A stretch of DNA of 64,000 nt from Paractinoplanes pyxinae (GCF_026626335.1 NZ_JAPNTZ010000002.1:434001-498000); one strand, 5' to 3'. Shown: positions 25,583-34,769, counted from the stretch's first letter. The notes: a model not told the origin generated them from the sequence alone. Translations and numbers: made by a program.

Positions 25583-27751
25583 ATGATCAAGCTAGCGATG
25601 CGCCTGCTGCGGCAGCGCCCCGGAACCTCGATCGCCACCCTGGTCGCCCTGGCCGGCGGCGTGATGATCCTGATGAGCCTGGCCGTCTTCGTGCAGTCCG
25701 GCCTGCAGTTCAAGCCCGAGCCCAAGCAGTTCGCGGCGGCCGACGTCGTGGTCGCCCACCGCCACATCACCGTCTCCACAAAGGAGTTCGACGGCGAGAC
25801 GACGACGAGTGAGGTGCCGCTGCCCGAGGGCACCGTCCCGGCCGGCCTGGCCGACCAGATCCGGGCGCTGCCCGGCGTCACCGATGTCCAGGCCGTCGGC
25901 GTTCAGGGCGGCCGGGCGAGCGCCATCGCGATCAAGGCACCGGCCGGGACCCACGCGGCGATCGACAAGCTCGCGACGGAGGCCGGGGTCGAGTCGTACG
26001 CGGGGGACGAGCGCGGCTGGGCCGAGTGGTCCACCTCGATCGAGGCCCGGTCGCTGCTGGTCGAGGCGGGCTCGGCCTTCGGCGGGTACGTGGTGCTGCT
26101 GATCGTCTTCGTGGTGGCCGGCACGGTCGGTCTGTCGGTCCGGCACCGCCGCCGCGACCTGGCCCTGCTGCGGGCGGTCGCGGCCACCCCTTCCCAGGTA
26201 CGTCGTCTGGTGGTGGCCGAGGCGGCGGTGGTCGGCCTGGCTTCGGCCGTGATCGGGGTGCCGGCCGGGCTCTGGGCCACCCACTGGACCCACGACCAGA
26301 TGGTCGCCCGTGGCTTTCTGCCGGCCGACTTTCCGATCGTCAATCCCGCGCTCGGCGCCGTGGTCGCCATCGCGCTGACCATGGGAGTGGCGGTACTGGC
26401 GGCCCGGATCGCGGCCCGGCGGGTGGCTCGGATCCGGCCGGCCGAGGCGCTGGGCGAGATCGCGGTCGAGCCGCCCAAGGGCGGTCGCATCCGCCTCGCC
26501 TTCGGGCTGCTCACGCTGGCCGGGGCCGGGGTGTCGGTGTTCTTCGCGGCCGGGTTGTCGGGCACGGCGGCGCTGGCCGCCGCGATCGGGATGCTCTACC
26601 TCTTCGTGATGGCGATCGCGCTGCTGGCGCCCTGGGTCAACGGGTTCGCGGCCCGGGTGCTGGCGCCGGTGTTGCGTACGGTCTGGGGAGTCTCGGGCGA
26701 TCTGGCGGTGGCCAACCTGCGGGCCAACGCGAAGGGCATGTCGGCCGTGCTGAGCGCGCTCGTGCTGTCGGTCGGGTTCGGCGGCTCGGTCTGGTTCCTG
26801 CAGGACAACTTGCAGCGGCAGACCGTGGCCCAGAGCCGCGACGGCATGCTGGCCGACCGGGTGGTGACCGCTCCTCGAGGGCTGACGGCGGCGTCAGTGG
26901 CCAAGGTGCGGCAGATCCCCGGCGTTGAGGCGGCGACGGGTGTCCGGCGTACGTCGGTGGTGGTCCGCATCTTCGACGGCGCCGAGCCGGCCGTGGCCCG
27001 GGCCGCCGATCCGGCCCAGCTCGCGTCCACCATGGACCTCAAGGTGCGCGAGGGCAGCCTGGCCGGCCTGACCGACGGCACGATCGCGGTCTCGGCCCTG
27101 CAGGCGTCGTCCTCCAGCTGGAAGGTGGGCGACACGGCCGACATGTGGCTGGCCGACGGCACCCCGGTCAAGCCGCGCGTCGTCGCCATCTACGACCGGG
27201 GCCTCGGCTTCGGCGACGTCCTCCTGCCGCAGAGCGGCGGTACCTACGACGAGCTGCTGGTTCGCACTCGAGGCAACGCCGACCAGCCGCTCGCCGCCTT
27301 CGGCACGGTCACCACGGCCGGCCAGCTCACCGGACAGCTCAGCCGCGACCTGGCCGTCAGCGCCTGGCTCAACAAGCTGCTGATCACCGTGATGGTCGGC
27401 TACGCGGCCCTGGCCGCCGGCAACACGATGGTGATGGCGGCGCTGGCCCGCAGCCGCGAGCTCGCCCTGCTGCGGCTGGCCGGGGTGACCCGGCGTCAGG
27501 TGCGGCGGATGGTCAACGCCGAGCAGGTGGGCCTGCTGGGCACGGCGCTCACGGTCGGCGCGGCCATCGCGGCGGCCACGCTGATCGCGGTGGTGCACGC
27601 GCTGACCGGCACGTTCCTGCCCTACATCCCGCCGCTGGGCTGGGTGATCGTGCTGGGCGGCACGACGGCACTGGCCCTGGTCACCACCATCCTGCCGGTG
27701 AGCCGCCTGCTCCGAACTCCGCCGGTGCGCGCGGCGGGCACGAAGGAATAG
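25583..27751 (+). CDS. FtsX/MacB-like ABC permease
   Basis: 722 residues with two FtsX repeats. Helix one (about 17-37) is followed by an extracytoplasmic domain and three helices near 165-285. A second unit follows with helices near 305-355 and 380-410, another extracytoplasmic domain and three helices near 600-710. Cytoplasmic loops of the RRRDLALLRAVAATPSQVRRLVV and RSRELALLRLAGVTRRQVRRMV type are the coupling segments. It forms one exporter with the preceding ATPase. The last codons are duplicated in the DNA just downstream. Confidence 0.87.
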   Translation: MIKLAMRLLRQRPGTSIATLVALAGGVMILMSLAVFVQSGLQFKPEPKQFAAADVVVAHRHITVSTKEFDGETTTSEVPLPEGTVPAGLADQIRALPGVTDVQAVGVQGGRASAIAIKAPAGTHAAIDKLATEAGVESYAGDERGWAEWSTSIEARSLLVEAGSAFGGYVVLLIVFVVAGTVGLSVRHRRRDLALLRAVAATPSQVRRLVVAEAAVVGLASAVIGVPAGLWATHWTHDQMVARGFLPADFPIVNPALGAVVAIALTMGVAVLAARIAARRVARIRPAEALGEIAVEPPKGGRIRLAFGLLTLAGAGVSVFFAAGLSGTAALAAAIGMLYLFVMAIALLAPWVNGFAARVLAPVLRTVWGVSGDLAVANLRANAKGMSAVLSALVLSVGFGGSVWFLQDNLQRQTVAQSRDGMLADRVVTAPRGLTAASVAKVRQIPGVEAATGVRRTSVVVRIFDGAEPAVARAADPAQLASTMDLKVREGSLAGLTDGTIAVSALQASSSSWKVGDTADMWLADGTPVKPRVVAIYDRGLGFGDVLLPQSGGTYDELLVRTRGNADQPLAAFGTVTTAGQLTGQLSRDLAVSAWLNKLLITVMVGYAALAAGNTMVMAALARSRELALLRLAGVTRRQVRRMVNAEQVGLLGTALTVGAAIAAATLIAVVHALTGTFLPYIPPLGWVIVLGGTTALALVTTILPVSRLLRTPPVRAAGTKE

Positions 27752-27789
27752 CGGCTGCGCTGGTGCGCGCGGCGGGCACCAAGGAGTAA
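27724..27789 (+). repeat. Duplicated 3' end of the permease gene
   Basis: The 28 bp ending in the permease stop (27724-27751) recur at 27762-27789 with 25 of 28 identical bases. Both copies encode VRAAGTKE plus a stop, but in different frames because the offset is 38 bp. This is a scar of a small tandem duplication. Confidence 0.7.
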
Positions 27790-27805
27790 CGAGGAAGATG
27801 GCCGG

Positions 27806-29185
27806 GTGGACAACCTTCCCGCCTGGCTCCTCGCCGAGATCGAGACCGTGCCGGCCTACCGGGCCTTCGCCGGGGTCGACGACCTGCACGCCGGGCTCCG
27901 GCGGATCGCGGACCGTCACCCCGGCGTCGCGTCGTTGCGGCGCTGCGGCAGCTCGCGGCAGGGCAACCCGCTGTGGTGCCTGACCATCGCCTCGGACACC
28001 CCGGACGCGCCCGAGGCCCTGGCCTTCGGCCTGCCCCACCCGAACGAGCCGATCGGCGGCCTGACCGCCCTGCACCTGGCCGAACGCCTGTGCGCCGACC
28101 CGGACCTGCGGGCGCGGCTGGGGCACACGTGGCGGATCGTCGACTGCGCCGATCCGGACGGGCTGCGGCTCAACGAGGGCTGGCTGGACGGGCCGTTCAC
28201 CCGGGCCCACTACGCCGAGCACTTCTACCGTCCGGCCGGGCGCGACCAGGTGGAGTGGACTTTCCCGGTCAACCACGAGGACGCGTACTTCGACGAGCCG
28301 ATCCCCGAGACGCAGGCGCTCATGCGGCTGATCGACGCCCACCGGCCGGCCCTGATCGCCTCGCTGCACAACAGCGAGCTGGGCGGGGCGTACTACTGGC
28401 TCAGCCGGGCCGAGCCCGCCCTGCACCCGATCCTGCAGCGGGTGCCCGAGCACCTGGGCATCCCGCTCGACCGGGGCGAGCCCGAGGCGCCCGACCTGGT
28501 GCTGCTGGACGACGCCATCTACGAGGCGACGCCGCTGGCCACCGTCTACGAGCGCACGATGGCCCGCAACGAGCCGTGGATCTTCGAGGGCGGCAGCACC
28601 ACCTGGTACTCCGGTCGGTGGGGCTCGTTCATGCTGGTCAGCGAGCTGCCGTACTGGCTCGACCCGCGCGCCGGGGACACATCGCCGGCCGGGGTGAGCT
28701 ACGCCGAGGCGCTGGCCGCCAACGCGACCGGGATCACCGATCTGGCCGAGCTTCTCACCCGTACGCTGGCCTCGGTCGAAAGCCACCTGCTGGCCCCGGC
28801 CTCGCCGTTCTGGCGGGCCGCCCGCTTCTACGCCGCCATGCTGGACGGCACCGGCCCGGCCCGGCTGGCCCGCAGCAAAGAGGCCGCCTCCGACCGTCCG
28901 GCCACCGTCGCCGAGGCCACCTCGCTGGCGCTCAATGTGCACGAATACCGCCTGCGTTATGGCGGCATCCTGCGGCGCGCGCTGCGGGGCGAGGCCGCAG
29001 TCGGCAATGTGCGCGGGAAGATCCGGGCCGCTCTGGCCGAGGTGGAGCAGCGGTACGCCGAATGGCTGGCCGAGGACGCGCGAGTGGCCGAATTGGAGCC
29101 GATCGAGATCCGCCGGTTGGTCGGCGTGCAATACGCCGCGACCATCGCGGCCGCCGCCCATTTGGCGGGACGTTTGGAAATGTGA
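27806..29185 (+). CDS. M14-family zinc carboxypeptidase-like protein
   Basis: 459 residues, apparently cytoplasmic. HPNEP (His78, Glu81) and LHNSELGG (His188) match the zinc ligands HxxE...H of M14 carboxypeptidases, and Glu261 in FEGGST is a candidate general base. The helical C-terminal 150 residues are not typical of the peptidase fold. Substrate unknown. GAGGAAG lies 8 nt before GTG 27806, which decides this start; an ATG at 27798 is in another frame. It follows the ABC genes in the same direction and may belong to the same response. Confidence 0.78.
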   Translation: MDNLPAWLLAEIETVPAYRAFAGVDDLHAGLRRIADRHPGVASLRRCGSSRQGNPLWCLTIASDTPDAPEALAFGLPHPNEPIGGLTALHLAERLCADPDLRARLGHTWRIVDCADPDGLRLNEGWLDGPFTRAHYAEHFYRPAGRDQVEWTFPVNHEDAYFDEPIPETQALMRLIDAHRPALIASLHNSELGGAYYWLSRAEPALHPILQRVPEHLGIPLDRGEPEAPDLVLLDDAIYEATPLATVYERTMARNEPWIFEGGSTTWYSGRWGSFMLVSELPYWLDPRAGDTSPAGVSYAEALAANATGITDLAELLTRTLASVESHLLAPASPFWRAARFYAAMLDGTGPARLARSKEAASDRPATVAEATSLALNVHEYRLRYGGILRRALRGEAAVGNVRGKIRAALAEVEQRYAEWLAEDARVAELEPIEIRRLVGVQYAATIAAAAHLAGRLEM

Positions 29186-29201
29186 CCTGAACGGCTCTGA
29201 C

Positions 29202-29229
29202 TTGCGGATATGGTGATGGCCGTTAGGTT
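29202..29229 (+). promoter_or_regulatory. Promoter of the iron-uptake operon
   Basis: TTGCGG (29202-29207), 16 bp and TAGGTT (29224-29229). The -10 box lies within the iron box, so a bound repressor would block polymerase directly. Confidence 0.5.
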
Positions 29230-29241
29230 AGGCTCACCTTT
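29223..29241. promoter_or_regulatory. Iron box (DmdR/IdeR/DtxR operator)
   Basis: TTAGGTTAGGCTCACCTTT matches the actinobacterial iron-box consensus TTAGGTTAGGCTAACCTAA at 16 of 19 positions. It lies 20 bp before the ATG of the siderophore-binding protein. Confidence 0.9.
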
Positions 29242-29260
29242 GAATCTTGATGGAGCCTTC

Positions 29261-30268
29261 ATGCGTCTGCCATTTTCCCGCGCTCGCCGGCTGCTTCCGG
29301 TAGCCGTTCTCGGCGCCGTCGTCGCCCTGTCGGGGTGCTCGACGAGCGGCACCGACGACGACGCGGCCCCCGATACGGCCTCCTCGGCCGCCTCACAGTT
29401 CCCGGTCACGATCACCACCGCGTTCGGCGACGTGACGGTCAGCAAGCAGCCCGAGCGGGTGGTCGCGCTGGGCTGGAGCGACGCCGACGTGGCTCTCTCG
29501 CTCGGCGTGCAGCCGGTCGGCGCGGCCGACTGGCTGGCCTTTGGCGGCGACGGTCAGGGCCCGTGGAACGCGGGCAAGTACACGACCAAGCCCGAGATCC
29601 TGGGCACGCTCGAGCTCGACATGGAGAAGGTGACCGCCCTGCGGCCCGACCTGATCCTCGACACCCGCTCGAGCGGCGACAAGGCGCGCCATGACCAGCT
29701 GGCCGCGCTCGGCGTCCCGGTCATCGACGTCCCCAAGGGCGGCGAGATGTACCTGACGTCGTGGGAGCAGCAGCTCGACATGATCGGCACGGCGCTCGGC
29801 AAGCAGGCCGAGGCGGCCAAGCTCAAGAGCGACCTGGACGCCAAGTTCACCACCGCCGCCGCCGCGAACCCGAAGTTCAAGGACGCCACGGTGGCCGCGG
29901 TGGCCCGCACCGGCGACGGCTGGGGCGCCTACGTCACCGGCGACGGCCGGGTCGACTTCCTGACCAAGCTCGGCTTCAAGAACGCGCCCGCCATCGAGGC
30001 CCTGAAGAAGGACTCGTTCTACATCCCGCTCTCCAACGAGCAGCTCGACCTGGCCGACGCCGACCTCACCGTCGTGTTCCTCATCCAGTCCACGCTCGAC
30101 CAGGTCAAGAGCGACAAGCTGTTCCAGGCCGTGCCGTCGGTGAAGGCCGGTCACGTGGCCTACATGGACAACAAGGACATCTCCAACGCGTTCTCCAGCG
30201 CCTCGGTCGGCGGGCTCTCGTACGCCGTCGACCAGGCGGTGCCGCTGCTGGCCGCTCCTCTCGGCTGA
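29261..30268 (+). CDS. Ferric-siderophore ABC transporter, substrate-binding lipoprotein
   Basis: 335 residues. The lipobox LSGC (about 21-24) anchors the protein outside the membrane. The mature part is a class III (FecB/BtuF-like) binding protein: VTVSKQPERVVALGWSDADVALSLGV is the conserved first lobe, and a long helix joins the lobes. It should capture a ferric siderophore and deliver it to the two permeases encoded next. An iron box 20 bp upstream means iron-repressed expression. The ATG at 29261 follows TGGAGCC; longer in-frame starts overlap the operator. Confidence 0.9.
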   Translation: MRLPFSRARRLLPVAVLGAVVALSGCSTSGTDDDAAPDTASSAASQFPVTITTAFGDVTVSKQPERVVALGWSDADVALSLGVQPVGAADWLAFGGDGQGPWNAGKYTTKPEILGTLELDMEKVTALRPDLILDTRSSGDKARHDQLAALGVPVIDVPKGGEMYLTSWEQQLDMIGTALGKQAEAAKLKSDLDAKFTTAAAANPKFKDATVAAVARTGDGWGAYVTGDGRVDFLTKLGFKNAPAIEALKKDSFYIPLSNEQLDLADADLTVVFLIQSTLDQVKSDKLFQAVPSVKAGHVAYMDNKDISNAFSSASVGGLSYAVDQAVPLLAAPLG

Positions 30269-30274
30269 CCACCG

Positions 30275-31300
30275 GTGCCGGACACGGACATCCGGCACCG
30301 CAGGGCCGTCGTGCTCACCACCGGACTGGTGGTGATCGCGGCGGCCCTCGCGGGCGCCGCACTGCTGAGTCTCGCCGTCGGCGCCCGCGACGTGCCGTTC
30401 GGCACGGTGCTGCACGCGCTCGTCAATCCCGACCCGAACTCCACCAACGACCTGATCGTCACCGAGTCGCGCCTGCCCCGCACGATCGTCGGTCTGCTCG
30501 CCGGGGCCGCCTTCGGGCTGGCCGGGGGCGTGATCCAGGGCGTCACCCGCAACCCGCTGGCCGACCCCGGGATCCTGGGCGTCAACGCCGGGGCCGGGCT
30601 CTTCATCGTCGTCGCGATCAGCTTCTTCGGCATCACCAGCCTGACCGGGTACGTCTGGTTCGGCTTCCTCGGGGCCGCGGTGACCTCGGTGCTGGTCTAC
30701 ACGATCGGCTCCATAGGCCGCGGCGGCGCGACGCCGGTCAAGCTCGCCCTCGCCGGCGCCGCGGTCACCGCGGCGCTGATCTCTTTCACGACGGCCGTGC
30801 TCATCACCGACGTCGACGCCTACGACCAGTTCCGGTTCTGGCAGGTCGGCTCGCTGGCCGGGCGGGGCACCGACATCGCCGTGCAGAGCGTGCCGTTCCT
30901 GATCGCCGGGGCGCTGCTGGCCTTCTATTCGGCCCGCGCGCTCAATGCGCTCGCTTTGGGCGACGACGTGGCCACCTCGTTCGGGCAGAACGTGCTCGTG
31001 GCCCGGCTCGTCGCGGCCGGCGCGGTCGTGCTGCTGTGCGGCACGGCCACCTCGATGGCCGGGCCGCTGGTCTTCATCGGCCTGGTCGTCCCGCACATCG
31101 CGCGGTCGATCACCGGGCCCGACCACCGCTGGCTGCTGCCCTACTCGATGCTGCTGGCGCCGCTGCTGCTGCTCATCGCCGACGTGATCGGCCGGGTCGT
31201 GGCCCGTCCGGGCGAGGTGCAGGTCGGCATCGTCACCGCGATCATCGGGGCGCCGATCTTCGTGGCCCTGGCCCGTCGCGAGAAGCTGGCCGAGCTGTGA
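30275..31300 (+). CDS. FecCD-family iron-siderophore permease 1
   Basis: 341 residues with about ten membrane helices. Family marks include RLPRTIVGLLAGAAFGLAGGVIQGVTRNPLADPGILGVNAGAG, with the LADPG segment near residue 90, and GPLVFIGLVVPHIAR near 262 for the ATPase contact. It pairs with the next permease in a heterodimer. GTG 30275 follows the binding-protein stop by 6 bp. The last four bases overlap the next gene. Confidence 0.9.
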   Translation: MPDTDIRHRRAVVLTTGLVVIAAALAGAALLSLAVGARDVPFGTVLHALVNPDPNSTNDLIVTESRLPRTIVGLLAGAAFGLAGGVIQGVTRNPLADPGILGVNAGAGLFIVVAISFFGITSLTGYVWFGFLGAAVTSVLVYTIGSIGRGGATPVKLALAGAAVTAALISFTTAVLITDVDAYDQFRFWQVGSLAGRGTDIAVQSVPFLIAGALLAFYSARALNALALGDDVATSFGQNVLVARLVAAGAVVLLCGTATSMAGPLVFIGLVVPHIARSITGPDHRWLLPYSMLLAPLLLLIADVIGRVVARPGEVQVGIVTAIIGAPIFVALARREKLAEL

Positions 31301-32328
31301 GCGCGGGAGTGGTCGAGGCGACCCGGCGCCGCGAGACCGGCCGGGCCCGTACGGTCGCCGTCGCGCTGTTCGTCGCGGTGATCGCGATGTACGCGCTCAC
31401 GCTGTCGTACGGCGAATTTCAGATCTCGTTGCCCGACGTGGTCCGCTCGCTGTTCGGGCTGCCCACCCCGGCCGGGGTGGACTACATCATGCACGACCTG
31501 CGCCTGCCCCGGGCCTCCGTCTCGGCGCTGGCCGGGCTCGCGTTCGGCCTCTCCGGGGCGCTCTTCCAGCAGCTGCTGCGCAACCCGCTGGCCAGCCCGG
31601 ACGTGATCGGCGTGAGTCAGGGCGCGACCACCGCCGGCATCGTGACGGTGCTGCTGCTGGGGCTGGACGGGGGCGTCGCCGCGGCGGCCGGTCTGGCCGG
31701 CGCGGTGCTGACCGCCCTGACCATCTATGCGCTCTCGTGGCGCAAGGGCGTCGGCGGCTACCGCTTCATCCTGGTCGGCATCGGCATCGGCACGGTGCTG
31801 ACCAGCATCACCTCGTACATTCTGACCCGCTCGGACGTCAAGATCGCGGCCGAGGCGATGATCTGGCTGACCGGCAGCGTCAACGGCCGCACGTGGCCCC
31901 AGATCGTCCCGCTCGCCGTCGCGCTGGTGATCCTCGTGCCGCTGGCCCTGATCCTGGGTCGCACGCTCACCGGCATGCAGCTCGGCGACGATCTGGCCAC
32001 TGCTTTCGGCGTACGCGTGCAGTGGAGCCGCTTCCTGCTGCTGATCATCGCGGTGTGCCTGGCCGGCATGGCGACCTCGGCCGCCGGTCCGATCGCCTTC
32101 GTCGCATTCATGTCGGGGCCGATCGCGGCCCGGCTGGTCGGCGGCGGCCGTCCCGTGCTCGTGCAGGCCGCCCTCGTCGGCGCCCTGCTCGTGCTCGTCT
32201 CCGACTTCATCGGCTCGCACCTGCTGGGCTCCCGCCAGTTCCCGGTCGGCGTCGTCACCGGCGTCATCGGCGCCCCCTACCTGCTGTGGCTGCTGGCCAC
32301 GGCCAACCGCTCCGGCCGAGGAGGCTGA
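31297..32328 (+). CDS. FecCD-family iron-siderophore permease 2
   Basis: 343 residues with about ten membrane helices; LRLPRASVSALAGLAFGLSG and NPLASPDVIGVSQGA match the family, as does GPIAFVAFMSGPIARR-like text near 265 (here GPIAARLVG). It starts at GTG 31297 inside the stop of permease 1 (GTGA overlap), the usual sign of coupled translation and equal subunit amounts. Confidence 0.9.
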   Translation: MSAGVVEATRRRETGRARTVAVALFVAVIAMYALTLSYGEFQISLPDVVRSLFGLPTPAGVDYIMHDLRLPRASVSALAGLAFGLSGALFQQLLRNPLASPDVIGVSQGATTAGIVTVLLLGLDGGVAAAAGLAGAVLTALTIYALSWRKGVGGYRFILVGIGIGTVLTSITSYILTRSDVKIAAEAMIWLTGSVNGRTWPQIVPLAVALVILVPLALILGRTLTGMQLGDDLATAFGVRVQWSRFLLLIIAVCLAGMATSAAGPIAFVAFMSGPIAARLVGGGRPVLVQAALVGALLVLVSDFIGSHLLGSRQFPVGVVTGVIGAPYLLWLLATANRSGRGG

Positions 32329-32330
32329 CC

Positions 32331-33155
32331 GTGCCCTTGGATCTGCAGGCCGAACGGCTGTCGCTGGGATACGGCGAGCGGACCATCGTCCGCGACCTGA
32401 CCATGCACCTGCCCACCGGCAAGGTCACCATCATCGTCGGGCCCAACGCGTGCGGGAAGTCGACGTTCCTGCGCGGGCTGGCCCGCCTGCTGCCGGCCTC
32501 GTCGGGGGAGGTGCTGCTCGACGGCAAGTCGATCCACGCCACGCCCAGCCGCGAGGTCGCGTTGCGGCTCGGCATCCTGCCCCAGGGCCCGATCGCGCCC
32601 GACGGCATCACGGTGACCGACCTGGTCAGCCGGGGCCGGCACGTGCACCAGGGCTGGTTCCGGCGGTGGAGCAGCGACGACGACGACGCGGTGACGGCCG
32701 CCCTGACCGCGACCGGCACGCTGCCGCTGGCGGCCCGGCCGGTCGACGAGCTCTCGGGCGGGCAGCGGCAGCGGGTGTGGATCGCGATGGCCCTGGCCCA
32801 GCGCACCGGCATCCTGCTGCTCGACGAGCCGACCACCTATCTGGACATCAGCCACCAGGTCGAGGTGCTGGATCTGCTGACCGACCTCAACGAGGCCGAG
32901 GGCACCACGATCGTGATCGTGCTGCACGAGCTCAACCTGGCCTTCCGCTACGCCGACCACCTGGTGGTGATGAAGGACGGCGCCGTGGTGACGGCCGGTG
33001 ATCCCAACGACGTGCTCTCGGCGGAGATCATCGAGGACGTCTTCGGGATGCGCTGCCGGCTGGTGAACGACCCCATCTCGGACACGCCGATGATCGTCCC
33101 CATCGGCCGCCACCGCGTCGGTTCCCACAACCCGGAAGGTGATCGTCCGGAATAG
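32331..33155 (+). CDS. Iron-siderophore ABC transporter ATP-binding protein
   Basis: 274 residues of FecE/FepC type: Walker A GPNACGKST, signature LSGGQRQRVWIAMAL, Walker B GILLLDEPTTYLDISHQ and the H-loop IVLHELNLA. It powers the preceding permeases at the inner membrane face. GTG 32331 lies two bases after the permease stop and 9 nt after GAGGAGG. It is the last gene of the iron-repressed operon. Confidence 0.92.
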   Translation: MPLDLQAERLSLGYGERTIVRDLTMHLPTGKVTIIVGPNACGKSTFLRGLARLLPASSGEVLLDGKSIHATPSREVALRLGILPQGPIAPDGITVTDLVSRGRHVHQGWFRRWSSDDDDAVTAALTATGTLPLAARPVDELSGGQRQRVWIAMALAQRTGILLLDEPTTYLDISHQVEVLDLLTDLNEAEGTTIVIVLHELNLAFRYADHLVVMKDGAVVTAGDPNDVLSAEIIEDVFGMRCRLVNDPISDTPMIVPIGRHRVGSHNPEGDRPE

Positions 33156-33159
33156 GGCC

Positions 33160-33165
33160 TAGCCT
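33160..33165 (+). promoter_or_regulatory. Leaderless -10 box TAGCCT of the DinB-like gene
   Basis: TAGCCT is followed by GCGGGG and the ATG at 33172. It separates this gene from the iron operon that ends at 33155. Confidence 0.55.
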
Positions 33166-33171
33166 GCGGGG

Positions 33172-33912
33172 ATGGCTGACTTCGAGCACGAGGATCTGAG
33201 CGGGTCCCGGTTCAGCTTCGTCGACCTGCGCCGCTCCGTCTTCCGGGACACGGACTTCTTCGGGACGGTGATGCGCGGCGTCGAGCTGGTCGACGTGACA
33301 GTCGACGGCGAGGTGCAGAACCTGGTGATCAACGGCGTCGACGTGGCGCCGCTGATCGAGGCCGAACTGGACCGGCGGGACCCGGACCGGCCCAGGATGC
33401 GGCCCACCGATCCGGCCGGGTTCCGCGAGGCGTGGGACATCGTCGAGCGGTTGTGGGCGGGCACGGTCGAGCGGGCCCGCAAGCTGCCGGAAGACCAGTT
33501 GCACGTGTCGGTGGAGGGCGAGTGGTCGTTCATCGAGACGCTGCGGCACCTGGCTTTCGCCTCCGAATCATGGGTGCACCGGGCGATCCTGGGCGACCCG
33601 TCGCCGTGGCATCCGCTGTCGCTGCCGTGGGACGGCATGCCGGACACGCCCGGGGTGCCGCGCGACCGTACGGTCCGGCCCACCCTCGACGAGGTCCTGG
33701 CGCTCCGGCACGACCGGATGGCCACCGTCCGGGGGGTGATCGACGGGCTCACCGACGAGTCGCTGGCGGCCGATACGACACCGGTCGAGGGTGCGGGCTG
33801 GCCACCGCCGCAGGCGTTCCCCGTACGGAAATGCCTGTCGATCGTCCTCAACGAGGAGTGGCAGCACCGGCTCTACGCCGAGCGCGACCTCGACGTGCTT
33901 TTCGCGCGCTGA
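33172..33912 (+). CDS. DinB-like protein with N-terminal pentapeptide-type repeat
   Basis: 246 residues. The first 40 or so residues show a pentapeptide-repeat rhythm (DLSGSRFSFVDLRRSVFRDTDFF). The rest is a four-helix bundle of the DinB_2/DUF664 superfamily with a metal-type His in WSFIETLRHLAFASESWVH and another in LNEEWQHRLYAERDL. Such proteins may be metal-dependent thiol enzymes (mycothiol or bacillithiol transferases), but the reaction here is unknown. A leaderless promoter fixes the ATG. The end overlaps the convergent methyltransferase gene by 40 bp. Confidence 0.75.
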   Translation: MADFEHEDLSGSRFSFVDLRRSVFRDTDFFGTVMRGVELVDVTVDGEVQNLVINGVDVAPLIEAELDRRDPDRPRMRPTDPAGFREAWDIVERLWAGTVERARKLPEDQLHVSVEGEWSFIETLRHLAFASESWVHRAILGDPSPWHPLSLPWDGMPDTPGVPRDRTVRPTLDEVLALRHDRMATVRGVIDGLTDESLAADTTPVEGAGWPPPQAFPVRKCLSIVLNEEWQHRLYAERDLDVLFAR

Positions 33913-34769
33913 AAGTGCCACAGGATCGCCACCGGCGACGGGGCCGACGCCGCCTGATAGGCCTCGGGCGCCTGGCCGACCAGACTCCACGGCCAGGTGT
34001 CCCACTCCTCGATGGGGAAGCGCTCGCCGACGGCACCGTTGTCGCGAGGCTCGGCGCAGGCCCGCACTTCGAGACCGACGGGTAGGGCGGCAGCCAGATA
34101 GTCGCTGGCCCGGTGCTGGTACGAGGGGATCAGGGCCGGCTCGTCGTCGTGCGTGCGGACGTGCGGCATCGAACCGAGCAGCACCCGCTCGTGGTGGATG
34201 TCGGTGACGATCAGGTGGCCGCCCGGCTTGAGCACCCGGGCCAGTTCGGCGAAGGCCGGCCGCAGATCGGGCAGGTGGGCCAGGGCCAGCGCGCAGACGA
34301 CCAGGTCGGCGTGCTCGTCCGGCACCGGCAGCCGGCTGAGGTCGCCCTGGTGGAACTCGGCCGTCGGCACGCGTACGCGGGCATGGGCCAGCATGTCGGG
34401 CGAACTGTCCACTCCGGTCACTCGGAAGCCGAGCGACGCCAGGTGCTGGGTGTGCCGCCCGGTGCCGCAGGCGGCGTCGAGGGCCACGCCGGGCTCGAGT
34501 GCCCCGACGACCTCGCGGACGAACGGTTCCTCGTACGCGAAAAGGCCGTTGCCCGGTTGGTCGTAGGTCTCGGCCCACACCCGGTAGCCGGTGACCGTGT
34601 CGACGGCGCGCGCCTCGACCCCGCCGGTGAGGCCCGGGTCGTCGAGCAGCTTGCGGATCTCGGCCACCCGCGCCTCGGCGAAGGCGCGGTCGTGCTCACC
34701 CCCGTAGGCCCGCAGCAGGGCAAGCCCTTCGACACCGAGCAGATAGTGCAGCGGCTGCTGATAGATCAC
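33873..34769 (-). CDS. Class I SAM-dependent methyltransferase
   Basis: 298 residues. A helical N-terminal part (about 1-75) precedes the Rossmann-like domain with VALDAACGTGRHTQHLA (SAM-binding motif I, about 95-108), GVDSSPDML (motif II) and LARVLKPGGHLIVTD (motif post-III). Substrate unknown. The GTG start overlaps the TGA of the Rdx-family gene by four bases (GTGA on its strand), so the two are co-translated. It closes an operon that begins with the MFS exporter. Confidence 0.82.
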   Translation of the reverse strand: MIYQQPLHYLLGVEGLALLRAYGGEHDRAFAEARVAEIRKLLDDPGLTGGVEARAVDTVTGYRVWAETYDQPGNGLFAYEEPFVREVVGALEPGVALDAACGTGRHTQHLASLGFRVTGVDSSPDMLAHARVRVPTAEFHQGDLSRLPVPDEHADLVVCALALAHLPDLRPAFAELARVLKPGGHLIVTDIHHERVLLGSMPHVRTHDDEPALIPSYQHRASDYLAAALPVGLEVRACAEPRDNGAVGERFPIEEWDTWPWSLVGQAPEAYQAASAPSPVAILWHFQRAKSTSRSRSA

